The translations under genes and the position numbers were made by a program. The notes under the pieces are model-generated. The model saw only the letters and a program-made list of their open reading frames with translations. It had not been told where the DNA came from and searched no databases. A stretch of 33,220 bases of DNA, from positions 1 through 33,220 of the forward strand of contig JAGBHI010000065.1 in NCBI GenBank assembly GCA_017935575.1, given 5' to 3'. Position 1 is the stretch's first letter, and every line of letters starts with the position of its first letter. Positions 15,840 through 24,400 of the stretch are shown here, piece after piece. This DNA comes from Bacteroidales bacterium. GTDB taxonomy: Bacteria > Bacteroidota > Bacteroidia > Bacteroidales > G3-4614.

Positions 15840-16544
15840 ATGAAACACTTAAAATTACTATTACTTCTATTAGCAATGTTACTAACCATACCCATATTGG
15901 TAAGTTGTGACGGAGAAGATGAAGAAGAGGCACTATTGAACCCCAATAATGACCCATATAACGGTCATGAATACGTTGACCTCGGCTTAAGTGTCAAATG
16001 GTCAATCTGCAATGTAGGCGCAACCTCTCCCGAGGAATATGGCGATTACTTTGCATGGGGCGAAACATCTCCCAAAACAACTAATAATTGGAGTACCTAT
16101 AAATATTGTAATGGCACATGGAATACAATGACCAAATACTGTATAGATTCAGAATATGGCACAGTAGATAATAAAACCGTGCTTGAACTCACAGACGATG
16201 CAGCTCATGTAAATTGGGGTGGCAGTTGGCGTATGCCCACAGAAGCAGAGCAAGATGAGTTAAGAGACGCAAATAACTGTACATGGGAATGGACAACTCA
16301 AAATGGAGTAAATGGTTATAAAGTAACAAGTAAGAAGAACGGCAACAGTATATTTCTTCCTGCGGCGGGCTCTCGCAGAGGTAGCGGTCTCAACTATGTG
16401 GGCAGTCGCGGCTACTACTGGTCGAGTTCGCTCCTTACGAGCGACAGCAACCTCGCTTACGACGTGTACTTCGATTCGGACGACGTGGACTGGGGCAGCG
16501 TCTACCGTTGCAACGGGCAATCTGTCCGCCCTGTTTGCGAGTAG
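15840..16544 (+). CDS. Surface lipoprotein, Fibrobacter major paralogous-type domain; candidate DGR target
   Basis: 234 residues. The N-terminus is a lipoprotein signal with lipobox LVSC (Cys23), followed at once by acidic residues (CDGEDEEE), resembling the lipoprotein export signal that sends Bacteroidetes lipoproteins to the cell surface. The rest starts HEYVDLGLSVKWSICNVGA and contains GDYFAWGETSPK, WGGSWRMPTEAEQDELR and GYYWSSS...SVRPVCE. This pattern is typical of FISUMP-type domains, which I expect to have a C-type lectin/formylglycine-enzyme-like fold. The 3' end (from about 16371) is GC-rich with C-ending codons, unlike the AT-rich 5' end, and looks like a variable region of a diversity-generating retroelement. 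It has no operon partners. A ligand-binding display protein is the likely role. Confidence 0.85.
   Translation: MKHLKLLLLLLAMLLTIPILVSCDGEDEEEALLNPNNDPYNGHEYVDLGLSVKWSICNVGATSPEEYGDYFAWGETSPKTTNNWSTYKYCNGTWNTMTKYCIDSEYGTVDNKTVLELTDDAAHVNWGGSWRMPTEAEQDELRDANNCTWEWTTQNGVNGYKVTSKKNGNSIFLPAAGSRRGSGLNYVGSRGYYWSSSLLTSDSNLAYDVYFDSDDVDWGSVYRCNGQSVRPVCE
16371..16541 (+). other. Candidate DGR variable region (VR)
   Basis: In the 48 codons from 16371 to 16514, 28 end in C, 10 in T, 9 in G (fixed Trp, Ser, Val, Thr) and one in A. GC reaches 57-62% in 16381-16500 against 38-47% in sampled windows of the 5' part of the gene. Between 16441 and 16506 the positions expected to be AAC/AAT in a template carry AGC, GAC, CTC, TAC, GAT, GGC and GTC. 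Such codons differ from AAY only at the two adenines. The final 27 coding bases (GGG CAA TCT ...) would be the invariant end. No template repeat or reverse transcriptase lies in the window. Confidence 0.6.
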
Positions 16545-16569
16545 AAATTAAACGTGCACGTTTAATTTC
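16544..16569. repeat. 26-bp perfect palindrome at the stop codon
   Basis: The palindrome begins at the last base of the TAG stop and folds as an 11-bp stem (GAAATTAAACG with CGTTTAATTTC) around TGCA. It could be the cruciform that DGR targets often carry after the variable region, a terminator, or a member of a palindrome family (see 16840-16865). Confidence 0.75.
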
Positions 16570-16573
16570 AGTT

Positions 16574-16654
16574 AACAAACATTCGTTTGTTGAATCTGCT
16601 CACGCTCGGCAGAGTCTACGCAAGCATAACTCTGCACTTGCTTACTCGCAGATT
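16574..16654. repeat. Structured 81-bp repeat, copy 2 (B2)
   Basis: Perfect 7-bp hairpin AACAAAC-ATTC-GTTTGTT (16574-16591), outer stem AATCTGC/GCAGATT (16593-16599, 16648-16654), inner stem GCAGAGT/ACTCTGC (16609-16615, 16629-16635). It is the best-paired of three related copies and is followed by AGTTTTT heptamers. Confidence 0.75.
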
Positions 16655-16673
16655 TGTTAGTTTTTAGTTTTAC

Positions 16674-16686
16674 GGTGCTACGCACC
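16674..16686. repeat. Small GC hairpin GGTGC-TAC-GCACC
   Basis: It recurs at 18052-18064 as GGTGT-TAC-GCACC, where a G-T wobble keeps the stem; both are followed by TTAGT. Both stand between heptamer runs. Confidence 0.6.
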
Positions 16687-16726
16687 TTAGTTGTTAGAAC
16701 AACAATTTGATAATCACTAATAAGCC

Positions 16727-16764
16727 AAAGGTTGTAACGTAATAGTACGCGTTGCAACCTTTTT
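16727..16764 (+). terminator. Likely terminator downstream of the lipoprotein gene
   Basis: A 13-pair stem (AAAGGTTGTAACG with CGTTGCAACCTTT, one G-T wobble) with a 10-nt loop is followed by a T5 run. It lies about 180 bases past the lipoprotein stop. Confidence 0.75.
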
Positions 16765-16779
16765 ACTTTTTGTTATGAG

Positions 16780-16824
16780 TCCTATTTGACCAATTAGCCC
16801 AATTGGGCTAATAATACTAATAAC
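16780..16824. repeat. Degenerate 9-bp tandem array, five units
   Basis: Units ACCAATTAG, CCCAATTGG, GCTAATAAT and ACTAATAAC follow a weaker TCCTATTTG. Two units are nearly the same as those at 15599-15616. A reverse-strand heptamer run follows to about 16840. Confidence 0.6.
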
Positions 16825-16839
16825 TGAAAGTTGACAACT

Positions 16840-16865
16840 AAATTTAAACGCTTGCGTTTAAATTT
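16840..16865. repeat. Second 26-bp perfect palindrome
   Basis: AAATTTAAACGC-TT-GCGTTTAAATTT, the same length as the palindrome at 16544 and sharing its AAACG/CGTTT core. It ends one base before a -7 box, so it may instead be an operator for the permease gene. Confidence 0.7.
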
Positions 16866-16866
16866 C

Positions 16867-16874
16867 TATTTTTG
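16867..16874 (+). promoter_or_regulatory. -7 box for the AI-2E family permease
   Basis: TATTTTTG fits TAnnTTTG. No -33 match at the right distance, because that place is taken by the palindrome. The leader would be about 45 nt. Confidence 0.4.
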
Positions 16875-16926
16875 TTTTATAAAGTGGAATTAATGAACTA
16901 CCTTAGCAGAGTTAAAACATATAATT

Positions 16927-18003
16927 ATGGAGCAAGAGAGAAAACCATACACCTTTGACAGTGTGGTGCGTATTATAATAGTAGTATCGGCAATAGTTGG
17001 TCTGTTTTACTTGTTGAATATACTAAAAGGGGTGTTATTGCCATTTTTGATAGCATGGCTTATGGCATATTTAACCCACCCTATGGTTACATTCTTTCAG
17101 AAAAAGTGTAAACTGAAAAACAGAATATTGTCAGTAGCTGTAACCCTAATAACTCTTTTGATAGCATTAATAGGAGTGATAGCCATAATTGTGCCAATGA
17201 TAATAGAGGAGGTGTATATGACAAAAGATTTGATTGTAAATTATGCACACTCAATAGGAAATCTCTCAATATTACCCGATACATGGCGCGATTATATTGT
17301 TGCAAATTTCAATTGGGAAAATATCTCATCATTTATAACAGCCGAAAACCTAAAAACTTTAATGGGCGGAGTTTTCAGTGGAGGAGCCACACTTATATCG
17401 GGGACAGCAACAGTGGTAATGACAATATTTGCAAGTTTCATAGTTCTGCTATATCTGATATTTATACTTATAGATTACACCGATATACAAGAGGGGTTCA
17501 AGTCAATGATACCCGAGCGATATAAAAAAACGATATTAACGCTTATGCAAGACATTGAAGAGAGCATGAACACCTATTTCAGAGGACAAGCAACCGTAGC
17601 CTTTTGCGTAGGTATAATGTTTGCAATAGGTTTCTCTATTGTAGGACTTCCGCTTGCTATACTGCTCGGATTGTTTATAGGACTGCTCAATATGGTCCCA
17701 TACCTTCAAACCATAGGCTTTTTGCCTGCCATAATACTGACAATGTTGCAAGCAGCGCAGACAGGTGAAAGTTTTTGGTGGATATTTATGTGGGTATTGG
17801 TAGTATTTATAGTAGTACAAGTGATACAAGATATGATACTTGTACCAAGCATTATGGGTAAGGCCGTAGGTCTTAATCCTGCTATAATATTGCTATCCCT
17901 CTCAATATGGGGAGTATTATTAGGCTTTGTTGGTTTGATAATAGCATTACCCCTAACCTCTCTTTGCATATCATACTATCGCCGATACGTTCTCAAGAAA
18001 TAG
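16927..18003 (+). CDS. AI-2E family transporter (PerM/TqsA-like)
   Basis: 358 residues, about the usual family size, with eight likely membrane segments: two at the N-terminus (IIIVVSAIVGLFYLLNIL, VLLPFLIAWLMAYL), then TLLIALIGVIAIIVPMII, a soluble stretch, and a cluster in the second half. Family signatures are HPMVTFFQKK, YFRGQATVAFCVGIMFAIG and GLLNMVPYLQTIGFLPAI. The family includes exporters of autoinducer-2 and Na+/H+ antiporters; the substrate here cannot be told from sequence. It is a single gene. Its TAG stop is formed by the first bases of a seven-unit heptamer array. Confidence 0.93.
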   Translation: MEQERKPYTFDSVVRIIIVVSAIVGLFYLLNILKGVLLPFLIAWLMAYLTHPMVTFFQKKCKLKNRILSVAVTLITLLIALIGVIAIIVPMIIEEVYMTKDLIVNYAHSIGNLSILPDTWRDYIVANFNWENISSFITAENLKTLMGGVFSGGATLISGTATVVMTIFASFIVLLYLIFILIDYTDIQEGFKSMIPERYKKTILTLMQDIEESMNTYFRGQATVAFCVGIMFAIGFSIVGLPLAILLGLFIGLLNMVPYLQTIGFLPAIILTMLQAAQTGESFWWIFMWVLVVFIVVQVIQDMILVPSIMGKAVGLNPAIILLSLSIWGVLLGFVGLIIALPLTSLCISYYRRYVLKK

Positions 18004-18064
18004 TTGTCAGTTGTCAGCAATCAGTTATCAGTTGTCAGTTTTTAGTTGTGCGGTGTTACGCACC
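18002..18064. repeat. Seven-unit heptamer array starting in a stop codon, then a GC hairpin
   Basis: 18002-18050 divides exactly into seven 7-mers of type AGTTGTC (also AGCAATC, AGTTATC, AGTTTTT, AGTTGTG). The first overlaps the TAG stop of the permease. A hairpin GGTGT-TAC-GCACC follows at 18052-18064. No gene is seen between 18004 and 18429. Confidence 0.75.
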
Positions 18065-18133
18065 TTAGTAGTCAGTTTTCGGTTATTCCATATCAACATA
18101 GTTATCTTATACTTTAAACTAATAACTAAAAAA

Positions 18134-18262
18134 AACAACACCGCTAAGTAGTTATAAATCAGTAATTTACCCCCCCCACGTAGCTACCGCTATTGTATCT
18201 TAAAAAAATTAGCATATTTTTGCATATATGTAGGGACAGAGAACGCTCTGTCCGCAGTTGTC
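18134..18262. repeat. ~128-bp repeat module with C8 tract, copy 2 (A2)
   Basis: Second copy of the module at 15641-15768, with the C8 run at 18170-18177 and a hairpin GGACAGAG-AACG-CTCTGTCC at about 18233-18252. The stem here is fully Watson-Crick. Confidence 0.75.
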
Positions 18263-18266
18263 AGTT

Positions 18267-18347
18267 AACGAGCATTCGCTCGTTGAACCCACTTATGCTC
18301 GGCATAGTTTATGCATGCATAACTCTGCTTTCGCTTATTCGTGGCTT
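18267..18347. repeat. Structured 81-bp repeat, copy 3 (B3)
   Basis: Perfect hairpin AACGAGC-ATTC-GCTCGTT (18267-18284), outer stem reduced to CCAC/GTGG (18289-18292, 18341-18344), and an inner palindrome TTATGCATGCATAA. Heptamers follow. Same length as B2, with compensatory stem changes. Confidence 0.7.
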
Positions 18348-18429
18348 TGTTAGTTGTCAGCTGTCAGTAATTAAAGAATAGCCTTTTAAGTCCTTTTAGG
18401 CATTAATTCCTAATTCCTAATTTAATAAA

Positions 18430-21400
18430 CTATTGTCTGCGAGATAGGTTCAATTGCACAGCCAATCCATAACTTATATCGGTTGTTGGGTATGCGGTTG
18501 AGGATATAAGAGGAGTATTAATTTGGTGGTCGTAGAATGCTTTGAGTGTAAGCATACGACTAACGGTATAGTTTGCCGAAACTTTTATTGAAATTGTTTT
18601 GGTTCCTGATGTTGCTTGAGTAAAAAACTCCTCAATCTTACGTATCAATGCAGTTGAAGTTCTATAAGAGAAATCGGCTTGTAACTTTAAATCGCTACTA
18701 AATCCACCGGGATTTCTTGCTCCACCTTTGCCAAATCTGAAATTGTTGAAGGTATAACCTGCACCAACTGTTAGTTCGCGTGAAGAGGATTCTACTATCT
18801 GTCCCGATGAGGGATTAAGGGTAACAGTTCGGCTGTCTTTATATGACGACCTCATTGATACACTGTTTTTCAAAGTTATATCAAGACCTATTAATGGGTT
18901 GAAACTCTCGGTTAATACCACAGAACCTATATCGTATGGTGATGATGGGATAGGTGCACCTGTTTGTTCATCTTTAACAAAACCGTAACCGTCTCCGGCA
19001 TCAACCCAGTTCAAGAACGATGTAAATGATCCTACGCTATATACACAGCTATAACCATGAGATAGAGTAAAACTTTTGAAGTGATCTTTCATCTTCTTCA
19101 TTTTTCCAAATCCGTCATAAGTAATACGCCAGTTTGGTAGAAGGTGTTTGATGCTTGGAAATGCTGTAAGTTCAATGTCATTAACATCTTTACCTGTATA
19201 TGCGGCAATGAATGCAGGTATCATTACATCTGATGAATTTTTCTTTACTGAACCATTTTTTGGATCATAAGGTTTACCATTAAGCATTTTGTCATTAATG
19301 AATTTTGCTGAAGGGTATTTAACTCCCCTATAAGCATTCTCCAAACGTCCAGCAATAACATCACGGAATGCAATAAAGTTATCAAAATTATCAGACTGAT
19401 ATCCGTTATTGGCATTCATTTTTTTCAATACACCTTTTAATCCTACAGTTGTCATTGAGAAGTTTCCTCCTCTTGTTGTAGGGCTTCCGTCAAACATAAA
19501 CTGAACTTGACTATTATTACTCTTTGAATACGCAGCGGTAAGAGTAATTTTTAAGCCTTTAATCGGTTCAAGAGTGGCATCTATCATCAAGTCTTTTGAT
19601 TGCATCATTATTGCAGGTGATACCAATGATGAGTCGCCGGTTATAACCCAATTATTCTCTTTGGCCTTATTTAGATAATTTGCCCCTGGCATACCAAATG
19701 CAAAATCAAGACCGGGAGAGAGAGAACTTGTTGCTGTACTTTGTCCGAGAATATCTGATACATTAGGTGTAAAAGAGGGCAATGTCATGGTGCTTGTTTG
19801 TTTGTATTGAACATTCAAGTTACGTAGCATCATTGCAAAACGTGTCAGATATTGACCTGTTTTATATAGTTTATTGTCTTCTTTATTTGTTACAGGCACA
19901 GTTCGTTCAACCTTTACAGTTACTCTTATGCTGTCAAGGTTGTTTATACGTATGCTGTTTTTGTTTATAGCTTTATATTTTAATGCATATAGTTTACCCT
20001 CTTCGGTACGTCCTACTATACGTAATTTTTTAGTATCCAAATTGTGGTTAATAACCGTAGCACTATCTTTACTTAATATTACTTTTTGTTCAAAACTGTT
20101 TTTATTATCCTTTTTCTTTGTCGTAGATGTCCGTGAGGTAGTTTTTTTAGTAGTTCTGCTTTTTGATGAGCTTGAAAATTTACGGTTCACCTCCTTCAAA
20201 TATTTTGATTTGTTATATAGTATTTCAAAATTGAGTTTTCCGGTTACACTAAATTGTGAGTTATTATTAATAGTATTACCGACAATTGTATTTTCATCAA
20301 TAAATGCACCTCTGTCCCATGTGTAATTTGCCGTATAATTTCCTTGAAGGTTTACCCAATCCAAAATAGGACTTTTTGATAACGGAACGTTTAGTGTTGC
20401 ATTAAATGATTGGTTATATTTCCAAGGAGTTCCAAGTTTAATAATACTCTGAGTAACAGTATCTTTCCAAGCCTTAAACTCGTCGGGGAACAATTTTTTA
20501 TTTACCACTCCTGCAGGTTCATCAATATGAGCATTTGTCATTGATGAGAAAGATAAAGTGGTACACTTCAAAGGATTCCATTGAATTGAAAATTGTCTGT
20601 CCCAATAAAAGTTCTTGTTAACAGATATAGGTAATTTAGCCGAAGCATCACTTTCAATATTACGCTCCTGTTGCTCGTTATATAAACGTGATATATTTGT
20701 GCTGAAATTTAAAGAACTTGGCAGATAATTTATAGCCATATCTTTAAATGGAGCAAGATGTTTAGAATCGTTCTTAATTTTAGCAAAAGGTTGCCATGGT
20801 TTAATAAATGGAGTGTATGTATAGTTAAGATTAAATCTCCTGTCGCGAGAATTCTCAAACTCTGTTGTTGTTGATTGGTTGTCCTGTTTGTTACAAGAGT
20901 AACTCAAAGTTAAGTTTGCAGGGTCCCAAGGCATAGGTTTTTTACTTTGTATATCAAATTTAAATCCTGTGAGGCTGAAACTTCTTGTTCTTGAACGCTC
21001 CAATGCAATATTCTTAATTGAATCTCTCTCGGCTTCTGTTGCACATGCTTCCAAGGCATCTTTCATTAATATGTCTTCGTCAAGAGGATTATATTTGGGC
21101 ATATTCCTCTCTTCGTAATATGAGTAGTATAATGGTGCTTTAAGTTTTGCTTTTTCAGGAAGGAATCTACCTGCATCAACAACAAAAGAGAAGTTATATT
21201 GGTAGTAGTCTTCCATTCTGCGCTCATTAAGAGTCTGTTCAACTGAACCAAATCCCGCAGTCTCTATATGTGTACCCCCGGCTATAGTGGCGAGGTCAGA
21301 TATATTTAGGTTGGCATCAGCCTTAAAACCCCAGCCTCCATCTTGCTTAAATCCAGAAAGACGTAATTCGTTTACCCATACCACAACATCTTTAGTCGTT

Positions 21401-24400
21401 GCAGAGTTGTTTCTTACACCAATAACAATTGATTCCATATTTGATATTGATGGATTACCAACTACAGTAACTCTGTTTTTTAGGTTTTCAGGATTGTATA
21501 TAGAGTAGGGATTTGCAAATGAAACTCCTGTCTCTCCTCTTGATTTTGCAAGATTACGCTGTTTCTTTACATCAGTAAATAGAGATAGCGGTATGTCAAT
21601 CATATTGTTTGATGGCCATACAGCCTCTTGGTCGTTACTGTTATATGTATTGTAATTTCCTTCAGGAGTAAGAGAAAGTGGTACCTCATATTCGTAGTAG
21701 TTTGAACGAATATCAGAACCAACCCTTATAAATACCGCTACCTCTCCGTTTTTAAGATTTGTTTTGTCATCAATTAGTTTTTCGGCATGAACAAACATTT
21801 GAAGACGCTCATAATTTCTGATATCAAGTCCTGAAGTCTTATATATTGCACGAGCATTTTTTGAAGGTAAATTTGTAACTTTCAGAGATATAGCTTGCTC
21901 GTTCAATTGTGTTATCTGAGATTGGTCGGGAGATATGATACGTGTAACTCCGGGAGGAAGAACGTAGTTAACAGGTTTTTGTCCCGCATTCTCCTCAATG
22001 TTTACAACCGACACATCTAAATCTCCTTCTGCGGGTAGAGAAGTTCCTCCACTCTTGTCATCGTTATGAAGACGAAGATTATAGCTTCTCCAATCGCCCC
22101 TTACAAGTTCTAAAGAGGCAAGACGCAAGTGTATTTGCTTTTTGAAACCTGTCATAAATATACGAGCAAAACGTATAGTTTTGAAGTCTTGTATTGAACC
22201 TATAGTTTCGCGAGGCATATGACTACCATCACCGGTAACCTCTTTCAAAGGAATTTTAAATTGATACCATTTTACAGTTGCCCTCTGTCCATTCTGCAAT
22301 GTAACAGAGCTCTCCTGTTCGGCAGTAATATAGTTTCTACCGACTACAAGATCTTCGGGAGTAATTTTTACTCCGTATTGATAGTAACGCTCATATTCAT
22401 CAAGGGTATTATCTTGATTTATATCCTCAACATCAGGAACGCTTCTTGAAGATTGATATTGAGGATCTGAAGCCTCATCAGGAGATATAGAGTTACCTTC
22501 TGTTCCGTTATAATGTTTATACCTGTCAAAGATAGAAGTTTGTGCATCATCATAATCAGCCCCACGATAAAAGTGATACTTATCTCCTGCGGGGTCGTTA
22601 AACGGAGAAAATTGGTCATAAAGGTATCTCTGTTGTGTTTCAGGAGATAATACCAAACGAAGGCGCTCCAAATAATTTTTGTATTCTCCAAATCCTCTCT
22701 CTTCATCTGAAGATAATCCGTTCAAACCAACATCTTGAACTGAACGAGCCGAAGAGTTATTGTCAAAAGCGTAAGTAACAGACTGTTGTCGTGATACTTT
22801 ACCCCATACGGTATTTTCAATCATATCATTATTACCATCTGCAGGTAGTCCGTTCTCAAACGATTTTTTACCATCTTTCAGAATGTCTTCCGAAATCTCT
22901 CCAAAGTTAAAATAGAGGTATCCTCCATTATCTTTATCGTAAATAAAGGGGTCAAGCATCCAAAATTGAAGATATTCAATATTTGCAGATTCAAAATCGG
23001 TATTGTCCATCTTTCTCATCATTCCTCCCCAACGTCTTTCAGGATTTTTTAATGTACCGTCGGGGTTGATGTTTACGGCATCAAGTGCGTAAGGTCCACG
23101 TTCGGTAGGATAGAACGAAAGGTTTAATACTTGCAATAGCGACGATTCTCCATAACCTAACTCTCTATTGGGGAAAACCTCTGACGAAAGGACCTCTCTG
23201 ACATAGTGGTTTGATAACTGTTCAAGGTCATTTTTTATATGAACAGGAGTTAAATCGGAATTATTTTGAGTAAATAGCCTATCAATGTAATACCATGAGA
23301 ATAGGGCGCGGTTTTTACCGTACTCTATATCGTTTGTAAGTTTTGACTCTGGGAACATTGCAGGAGTTGAAGCCAAGTTCCAAGAGTAGGGGAGACGAAT
23401 ATCATTTTGAGATTGAGAATATTCAAAATCATCAATATATGATACTGCTTTTGATTTTTTTGTTGAGGGTATTAATTGTGCTACTTCGGCATTGATTGTA
23501 AATTTAGAAGGTGCAGTTGCATTAACAGTAGGAATTTTATTAAACCAATTGCTCAACCATTGGAATTCAGTACTATATGAAGTGTTTATTCCCCATATAG
23601 TATTGTTTATCACCTCATTACCTACTGTAACTTTCTCTGTGAGAGCCTTCTCTCCCATATGCATTATGGTTGCACCAATCCTGAAATTTTTATTAAAAGC
23701 ATAGTTGAGGTCAAGGCCAACAAGAGTTTTCCGTTGCATATTAAACATCTCCTGGCTTTCAAGAGAGACTTGTATATTACTTCCTGCTTCAGCGTAACTT
23801 TGATTGATTATGGTAACTGTTCCCATTGTGTAATCAACGGTATAGTCAACATTTTCAACAAGAGTAACACCTCCGGCAGTAACTTTAACCGAACCTCTTG
23901 CTACATTCATTGAATTAAGCTGAATGGTATTGCCGGACGATGCTTTATACTCTCCTTGTAGTGAAAACTTATTTTTGTCGGTAAACTGTTTTGCAACTGT
24001 CTGGGTTGAGTCGTAAAGTTCTTGATATATATATTTGTCGATATCAGGGACAGAACCTCCTATCATCTTTTTAAGATGAGAACCAAATGGCTCAAGAACA
24101 GGGAATATGATTTTTCCTTTTGATGAAGTAACGGTATATCCCTCAACATAGTCAAAAATACCATCAGGATTAGGCTCATTTTTTGAATCCAAACGGTCAA
24201 GGTTCATGACTTTTATCAGTTGTTTGCCCTTTATATCTCCAACAGACATATATGTAACTTGTGTTCCTGATGTATCATTGCGGAAATATACTTGTAACTT
24301 GAACTTCTCTTTTTGAAGTTGATAAGCCTCAAGAGAGTATATATTCTTCATCATAAGATCCCAAATTGGTTCAGATGTCATAACTGTTGTTGATTTAAGC

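Noticed and set aside
16260..16520. Open frame of 86 codons antisense to the lipoprotein 3' end
   Set aside because: It exists only because the GC-rich, C-ending codons of the candidate variable region leave few stops on the opposite strand.
18002..18050. CRISPR array
   Set aside because: The units are 7 bp and contiguous, without unique spacers, and there are no cas genes.
13979..18430. Reverse transcriptase, accessory Avd gene or template repeat for the candidate DGR
   Set aside because: I looked through every frame and for AAC-rich near-copies of the variable region; none is present in the window.
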